A stretch of 64,000 bases of DNA from positions 5,774,501-5,838,500 of the forward strand of contig NZ_CP023278.1 in NCBI RefSeq assembly GCF_002896875.1, read 5' to 3'. Positions within the stretch are counted from its first letter, which is position 1, and the number at the start of each line of letters is the position of its first letter. The stretch is from Nostoc sp. CENA543 (GTDB taxonomy: Bacteria > Cyanobacteriota > Cyanobacteriia > Cyanobacteriales > Nostocaceae). Positions 59,719 through 64,000 of the stretch are shown piece after piece. Below the pieces are notes generated by a model that was not told the origin of the DNA, searched no databases, and saw only the letters and a list, made by a program, of their open reading frames with translations. Position numbers and translations under genes: made by a program.

Positions 59719-60492
59719 ATGATTAAAACACTAGTAATTGCTAAAAATGTCTTTCAGGAAGTGGTGCGCGATCGCATCCTGTATATTATCGGATTTTATA
59801 CTCTTGCTTTGGCTGTGGCTAGTCGTGCTTTACCAGAATATGCAGCTAATACCGAAGATAAAATGTTTCTAGATTTTGGCATAGCAGCAATGAATGTAAT
59901 TTGTTTAATTGTTGCTATTTTTATCGGCACAGGTTTAGTGAATAAGGAAATTGAAAAACGCACGATTTTATTATTGATTTCTAAACCTGTTAGTCGTGCT
60001 GAATTTATCGCTGGTAAATTTTTTGGTTTATCGGCTGTGCTAGCTGTGTTAATTGCTAGTATGACGGTTATCTATTTACTATTTTTACAGTTCGGTAATG
60101 TTAAATATGCAGTTGGCAGCATGTTAATGGCAGCAATATTTTTATTATTGCAGATAGCTGTAATTACGGCTGTGTCTATTACTTTTGGTGTGTTTACTAG
60201 TTCTTTATTGGCTGTTGCTTTAACATTTGCTGTGTATTTGATGGGGAATATTACACAAAATTTGGTGCAACTGAGCCGGATGAGTCGTAATATTTTTATG
60301 GAAGGGATTACCCAGGGTTTATATTTAGTTTTGCCTGATTTATCGCGTCTAGATTTAAAAAATGAGGCTGTTTATGGTTTGCAAGCAATACCAAACGCCT
60401 CAACTCTCATGGGTAATGCAGTATATGGGGTAATTTACATTACCATGTTATTGGCGATCGCTATTTTCCTGTTCTCCCGCCGAGAATTTTAA
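59719..60492 (+). CDS. fraE: FraE, ABC-2 type permease subunit
   Basis: A 257-residue membrane protein of the ABC-2 permease type. It has six hydrophobic segments, among them [60 protein letters not shown] and [19 protein letters not shown]. FraE is the third product of the fra operon, needed for filament integrity. The start is the ATG at 59719 giving [18 protein letters not shown]; the longer open frame from 59572 encodes only repeat-derived SPQSPIP units. An ATPase partner is not encoded in this window. fraD lies 208 bp upstream across the repeat. Confidence 0.85.
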   Translation: MIKTLVIAKNVFQEVVRDRILYIIGFYTLALAVASRALPEYAANTEDKMFLDFGIAAMNVICLIVAIFIGTGLVNKEIEKRTILLLISKPVSRAEFIAGKFFGLSAVLAVLIASMTVIYLLFLQFGNVKYAVGSMLMAAIFLLLQIAVITAVSITFGVFTSSLLAVALTFAVYLMGNITQNLVQLSRMSRNIFMEGITQGLYLVLPDLSRLDLKNEAVYGLQAIPNASTLMGNAVYGVIYITMLLAIAIFLFSRREF

Positions 60493-60502
60493 CTTTCCCT
60501 CT

Positions 60503-60556
60503 TTCATCTTTTGCCTTTTACCTTTTGCCTTTTGCCTTTTGCCTTTTACCTTTTGT
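60503..60556. repeat. TTTTGCC/TTTTACC heptamer STRR
   Basis: Seven tandem units between convergent fraE and a sugar permease gene. Confidence 0.9.
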
Positions 60557-60560
60557 CTTC

Positions 60561-61445
60561 CTAAGATTCTTCTCCCCAGCTTTGTAATTGTAAATAAACT
60601 AATACCAAAGTAAAAGCTAGTAACACAGTAGCGGCGGCGGCTGCATAACCAAAATCAAATTGACCGAAGGCTTCTTGATAAATATAGTAAACTAACAGAT
60701 TCGTAGTATTTAACGGCCCACCCCCGGTAACTACATAAACTTGCTCGAAACTTCGTAAAGTGAAAATAGCAGTAGTGATTGTGGCAAAAATTAAAGTCGG
60801 ACGCAATCCAGGTAAAGTAATGTGCCAAAATTGTTGCCAACCATTAGCACCGTCTAATTCTGCGGCTTCGTAGCGACTAGGAGGAATGGCTTGTAAGCCT
60901 GCTAGGAATACCACCATATTAAAACCTAGTTGTTTCCAAACACTTAAAACAATTAATACAGGCATTGCCCAAAATGTATCTCCCAGCCAAGAAATAGGGG
61001 GAAGACTAAATAAACTTAAAAATGCGTTGACGGGGCCGGAAGCTTGAAATAACCAACGAAATCCTAAACCAGCCGCTACTAGAGATGTAATAGAAGGTAA
61101 AAAATAAGCACTCCGCAAAAAACCGCGCAGCACTATGGAACGATTTAATAAGACTGCTAAACCAATAGGAATAATCAAACTAGGAATAACTGTAGCAACG
61201 GTAAAATAAACTGTGTTGCCAAGAACTTGCCAAAAATCAGGATTGAAAATTAAACGCCAGTAATTTTTTAACCCTACCCAATAAGCACCTGTAGAAGTAA
61301 AACTCCCAGCCGTAAAACTCAGGTAACACAAATAAGCTATCGGCCAAATAACGAATAAACCTAATAAAATCAGTGCGGGTGAGAGAAAAGTCCAAGCGGC
61401 AAATGTATCATTATCTAACCATGACTTTGCATATTTTTTTTGCAT
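60561..61445 (-). CDS. carbohydrate ABC transporter permease (MalF-type)
   Basis: A 294-residue inner-membrane permease. Six helices are predicted, beginning with TFLSPALILLGLFVIWPIAYL, and the coupling-helix EAA motif is seen as SRYEAAELDGANGWQQFWHITLPGLRPTL (in parts: SRYEAAELDGANG, QFWHITLPGL). It should import a sugar together with a second permease, a binding protein and an ATPase, none of which is in the window. In Nostocales such transporter subunits are often scattered. It converges with fraE. The start gives MQKKYAKSWLDND and the upstream AAGAGGATAAT is a possible ribosome site. Confidence 0.93.
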   Translation of the reverse strand: MQKKYAKSWLDNDTFAAWTFLSPALILLGLFVIWPIAYLCYLSFTAGSFTSTGAYWVGLKNYWRLIFNPDFWQVLGNTVYFTVATVIPSLIIPIGLAVLLNRSIVLRGFLRSAYFLPSITSLVAAGLGFRWLFQASGPVNAFLSLFSLPPISWLGDTFWAMPVLIVLSVWKQLGFNMVVFLAGLQAIPPSRYEAAELDGANGWQQFWHITLPGLRPTLIFATITTAIFTLRSFEQVYVVTGGGPLNTTNLLVYYIYQEAFGQFDFGYAAAAATVLLAFTLVLVYLQLQSWGEES

Positions 61446-61497
61446 TATAATTATCCTCTTGGCTGTTTAGTTAGAGTGCTGAGTAATGAGTGCTGTT

Positions 61498-61577
61498 ATA
61501 CCAAATTGGGATAGGTAGTATTGTTTCGAGATTCTGGAACAGTTTAAGAATCTAGGCTTTTAATCCAAAATTGGTAT
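61498..61577. repeat. dispersed repeat with inverted ATACCAA ends
   Basis: The outer ends ATACCAAATTGGGA (61499-61512) and TCCAAAATTGGTAT (61564-61577) are imperfect inverted copies. The right 52 bp repeat the sequence at 4898-4949 in reverse. About 80 bp, no coding capacity. Confidence 0.65.
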
Positions 61578-61675
61578 GAGTTAGGTAAACAGTACGGGTT
61601 TACCTTCCACTTGACTAATAGTATTTTTAACTCAACACTTGTCGTGTTTACGTAATTTTGAATTGTGAATTTTCT

Positions 61676-62317
61676 ATGACCATCTGTGCTGATTCTACCT
61701 CTAGTCTTGTTTCTCCTTGCGTTAATAACCATCAATTTACTGTAATAAATCCTCTCAAACTAGGAATTTTGGCTTCTGGTAGCGGGAGTAATTTTGAAGC
61801 AGTCGCACAGGCTATAGAAGACAAGCAACTCAATGCCCAAATACAAGTTTTAATTTACAATAATCCTTCAGCTAAGGTTGCACATAAAGCTGCTAACCGA
61901 GGGATTGAAACAGTATTATTAAATCACCGCGAATATAAAAATCGTGCTGCATTTGATGAGGAAATTGTCAATACATTGCGGCGTTATGATGTAGATTGGG
62001 TAATTTTAGCTGGTTGGATGCGAGTTGTCACATCTACATTTATTGACGCTTTTCCCAATAAAATTATTAATATTCACCCCAGTTTATTACCCAGTTTTAA
62101 AGGTATTCATGCTGTCGAACAAGCCTTAGAAGCTGGGGTAAAAATTACTGGTTGTACAGTGCATTTAGTATGTTTAGAAGTCGATAGCGGCGAAATTTTA
62201 ATACAAGCAGCTGTACCAATACTACCAAATGATACAGCCGAAACACTCCACGCGAGAATTCAAGTCCAAGAACACAGAATTTTACCACAGGCGATCGCCC
62301 TAGCTGCACAAAAGTAA
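61676..62317 (+). CDS. purN: phosphoribosylglycinamide formyltransferase
   Basis: A 213-residue folate-dependent enzyme that formylates GAR in the third step of purine synthesis. The family pattern is complete: LGILASGSGSNFEAVAQAI, the catalytic NIHPSLLPSFKGIHA (Asn and His), and TGCTVHLVCLEVDSGEIL with the Asp. About 30 residues precede the fold, so the start is uncertain: ATG 61676 is chosen over a TTG at 61658, and a later ATG is not available. Single gene, convergent with the CPBP protease. Confidence 0.95.
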   Translation: MTICADSTSSLVSPCVNNHQFTVINPLKLGILASGSGSNFEAVAQAIEDKQLNAQIQVLIYNNPSAKVAHKAANRGIETVLLNHREYKNRAAFDEEIVNTLRRYDVDWVILAGWMRVVTSTFIDAFPNKIINIHPSLLPSFKGIHAVEQALEAGVKITGCTVHLVCLEVDSGEILIQAAVPILPNDTAETLHARIQVQEHRILPQAIALAAQK

Positions 62318-62324
62318 TTCTTAA

Positions 62325-62906
62325 TTATCCTTGCTGGATTTTCCACAAACAACTAGAAATCCAGTTTGTCACCATGTGAGCCACAATCGGCACTAGTAAG
62401 TTACCCGTTAACAGTGCGCTATATCCCAGTATGATCCCAATAATAGTTGCCCAAACAACATAAGGCCATTGTTGATAACCGCTCAAGTGTAAAATGCCAA
62501 AGCAAACACTAGAGCCGATAACCGCCAGGTGATCTAATCCTAAAGCGGGTAACATTACACCCCGAAATAATAGTTCTTCACTTAACCCAGGTAGCAAACC
62601 TAACCAAATTAAATCCGGCCAAGCTAAAGGCTTCAGCACCATTTCTAGGTAATAATCAGCACTATAGCGGTACTTTGGCCATACACGATAAGCTAGACCA
62701 CTTAACCCAGTAATGAATAAACCTATACCCAGTCCCAAGAGTAAATCTCTAGGATACAAATGCCATTCAAACAGCAAAAAGTTACCAAAGTATAACCATA
62801 CCCTGGCAATTGTCCACAACAATAATGCAGTGACTCCCATCGCCACTAGAACTTGGACACGCGATAAATATGGGATTTCTGGTTCTTGTTTTTGTTTTTC
62901 TACCAC
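62325..62906 (-). CDS. CPBP family intramembrane metalloprotease
   Basis: A 193-residue polytopic protein of the CAAX protease and bacteriocin-processing (CPBP/Abi) family. It has five or six hydrophobic helices. The active-site motifs are SEELLFRGVMLP (EE-x3-R), FGILHLSGYQQW with a metal-binding His, and VAHMVTNW with the last His. These proteases act on membrane peptides or prenylated proteins; the substrate is not known. It converges with purN (7-bp gap) and sits close to the repeat tract at 62918. No maturation partner gene is adjacent. Confidence 0.88.
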   Translation of the reverse strand: MVEKQKQEPEIPYLSRVQVLVAMGVTALLLWTIARVWLYFGNFLLFEWHLYPRDLLLGLGIGLFITGLSGLAYRVWPKYRYSADYYLEMVLKPLAWPDLIWLGLLPGLSEELLFRGVMLPALGLDHLAVIGSSVCFGILHLSGYQQWPYVVWATIIGIILGYSALLTGNLLVPIVAHMVTNWISSCLWKIQQG

Positions 62907-62917
62907 GGGTTTTTGGA

Positions 62918-63006
62918 GACTGAGGGACTGGGGACTGGGCAGGGAAAGCGGGGAGATAAACTAATGACTAATGACTAATGACTATTGACTAATGACTATT
63001 GACTAT
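62918..63006. repeat. GGGGACT and TAATGAC/TTGACTA heptamer tracts
   Basis: Short GGGACTGGGGACTGGG units (62921-62940) and then nine TAATGACTAATGAC units (62962-63006). The latter provide the stop codon and last codons of the DUF3326 gene. Confidence 0.85.
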
Positions 63007-64000
63007 TGCCAAAGATCCTATTTGAGAAGTCAAGGAAGTCGGGTTTATCCCTGCTTTGTGTGCTACTAATAAACCTGCTGCTTCTAAATATGAGTTGACT
63101 TTTATGGCTTTGATTCCCAAACTTTGGGGTGGGACTTTGATTTGAGTTTGATTTTCCTCCACTGCGATGATTTGACATGGTTTTTGGCTGAGGCTAAGTA
63201 ATGCACTGCTACCACAAGCTGTGGCTGGCATAATTATGGCATCTACTTGCTCTGCCCAAATGTCGTCGGGGAGGGATATAGTTAATTCCTTTTCTACTAT
63301 AAATTGTGGGGCGCGATTTAATCCTACAAGTACACTTGGTAAAAAAGTATAACCTAATTCTTCCGCCGCAGAACGAGGAGATAAATTTGGTTGGGGCGGT
63401 TCAGCTGCTAAGGCTGGTGCATGGGCGCAGGGAATTTGAAAGTTTTTGACGATTAAATGGCTAATTACAGCCTCTGCGCCAGCAATGGGATCTACGCCTT
63501 TGCCTTGGCGGTAGTTTTGTGCGGCCTCTTCATCTATATTATCGGGAAAACGGGCAACAACTGCGATCGCCTCTGCTTTTGCTTGTTTAATTAATGTTTC
63601 TGCGCCTCTGAGTAAACTATCGGGGTTGTTAATTGTTCCCCAACTTACGCCTGATGCTGATGTACGTAATTCTACGTTTAATGGGGCATCTGTAATTACA
63701 TAATCAGTCAAAGCTAAACCGAGTGTAGCCTGGGCTGCATCGGCTGCTTGTAGATGTCGCAGCCTTAACTCTGGTTCAATACCTTGGTCTAAAAGTAAAC
63801 CTATCTTGTTACTGCGTACAGGACGCAAACCCCAGTTTCCAGTAGCAAATTTATCTAGTCCATAGCCTTCGACATAGAAAGCGTTGGGGATATTCCAGTA
63901 CAAACTTGCACCATTGAGGACATTAGGATGAGTGATCAGGCGATCGCAAACCTGTGCTAATAATCTAGCTACGGGTATAGCATCCCCAGCATAACCACCA
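62989..64000 (-). CDS. DUF3326-type conserved protein, 5' end cut
   Basis: Truncated by the window's right edge: the frame stays open to base 64000 (visible start GGYAGDAIPVARLLAQVCDR), so the apparent start at 63903 is internal. About 336 residues are visible. The sequence resembles the DUF3326 proteins, common in cyanobacteria and plants, with blocks NIPNAFYVEGYGLDKF, RPVRSNKIGLLLDQG and HAPALAAEP. No catalytic motif is certain. The last residues AIVNSH and the TAG stop are encoded by the TAGTCAA/TAGTCAT repeat tract, so the true C terminus may have been changed by repeat insertion. Confidence 0.8.
   Translation of the reverse strand, partial: GGYAGDAIPVARLLAQVCDRLITHPNVLNGASLYWNIPNAFYVEGYGLDKFATGNWGLRPVRSNKIGLLLDQGIEPELRLRHLQAADAAQATLGLALTDYVITDAPLNVELRTSASGVSWGTINNPDSLLRGAETLIKQAKAEAIAVVARFPDNIDEEAAQNYRQGKGVDPIAGAEAVISHLIVKNFQIPCAHAPALAAEPPQPNLSPRSAAEELGYTFLPSVLVGLNRAPQFIVEKELTISLPDDIWAEQVDAIIMPATACGSSALLSLSQKPCQIIAVEENQTQIKVPPQSLGIKAIKVNSYLEAAGLLVAHKAGINPTSLTSQIGSLAIVNSH

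Overview
The window comes from a filamentous, heterocyst-forming cyanobacterium of the Nostoc/Anabaena group. This is inferred from several signals. The HIP1 octamer GCGATCGC is frequent, and tandem heptamer repeats typical of Nostocales fill the gaps between genes. Gene content includes zeta-carotene desaturase (crtQ), menD, a CcbP-like calcium-binding protein, an intact fraC-fraD-fraE operon (filament integrity and septal junctions), and a glycosyltransferase run behind an ABC exporter that resembles the downstream end of the heterocyst envelope polysaccharide (HEP) island. No rRNA, tRNA, integrase, intact insertion sequence or CRISPR array was seen.

Layout. 1-7017: 3' end of an ABC exporter with a histidine-kinase-like tail, then six glycosyltransferases, four in one operon closed by a strong terminator and two monocistronic paralogues. 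7018-9884: repeat-rich DNA, a single-domain response regulator and a PEP-CTERM protein. 9885-16891 (all minus): recG, a conserved hypothetical, tsf, rpsB and a family 2 glycosyltransferase. 17595-21968: a Tat-exported PhoX-type phosphatase, a second PEP-CTERM protein, an orphan emfourin-like protein and a BtuF-like cobalamin-binding protein. 22522-27349: a GAF/PAS histidine kinase convergent with the bifunctional proline catabolic enzyme. 27539-30039: a lipoprotein with two sulfite-oxidase-fold domains, translationally coupled to a HAMP adenylate cyclase; this is the most system-like novelty here. 30048-37898: two unknown proteins, a 1.1-kb gene-free stretch with serial hairpins, an HD phosphohydrolase, ribokinase, the CcbP-like protein, an acetyltransferase, a PAS-GGDEF response regulator and folB. 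38065-48551: menD, a decapitated Rpn-type nuclease remnant, an ABC-2 exporter pair, PrxQ, cobQ plus ferredoxin, hicAB, an SRPBCC protein and crtQ. 48552-51322: gene-poor, holding one 56-residue ribbon-helix-helix gene. 51323-64000: conserved hypotheticals, an IscA-type protein, a small DUF6888/DUF6887-like pair, an epimerase, a 36-residue membrane protein, a tandem CobO-type protein, fraCDE, a sugar permease, purN, a CPBP protease and a truncated DUF3326 gene.

A second layer runs through the window. At least five heptamer repeat families, a composite hairpin repeat (three copies) and several small inverted-repeat elements occupy most gaps. They also reach into genes: they encode in-frame insertions in recG, menD and pruA, supply start or stop codons at gene edges, separate cistrons within two operons, and mark the break point of the Rpn remnant. 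Names given as resembling Anabaena PCC 7120 loci are from memory, not from a search.
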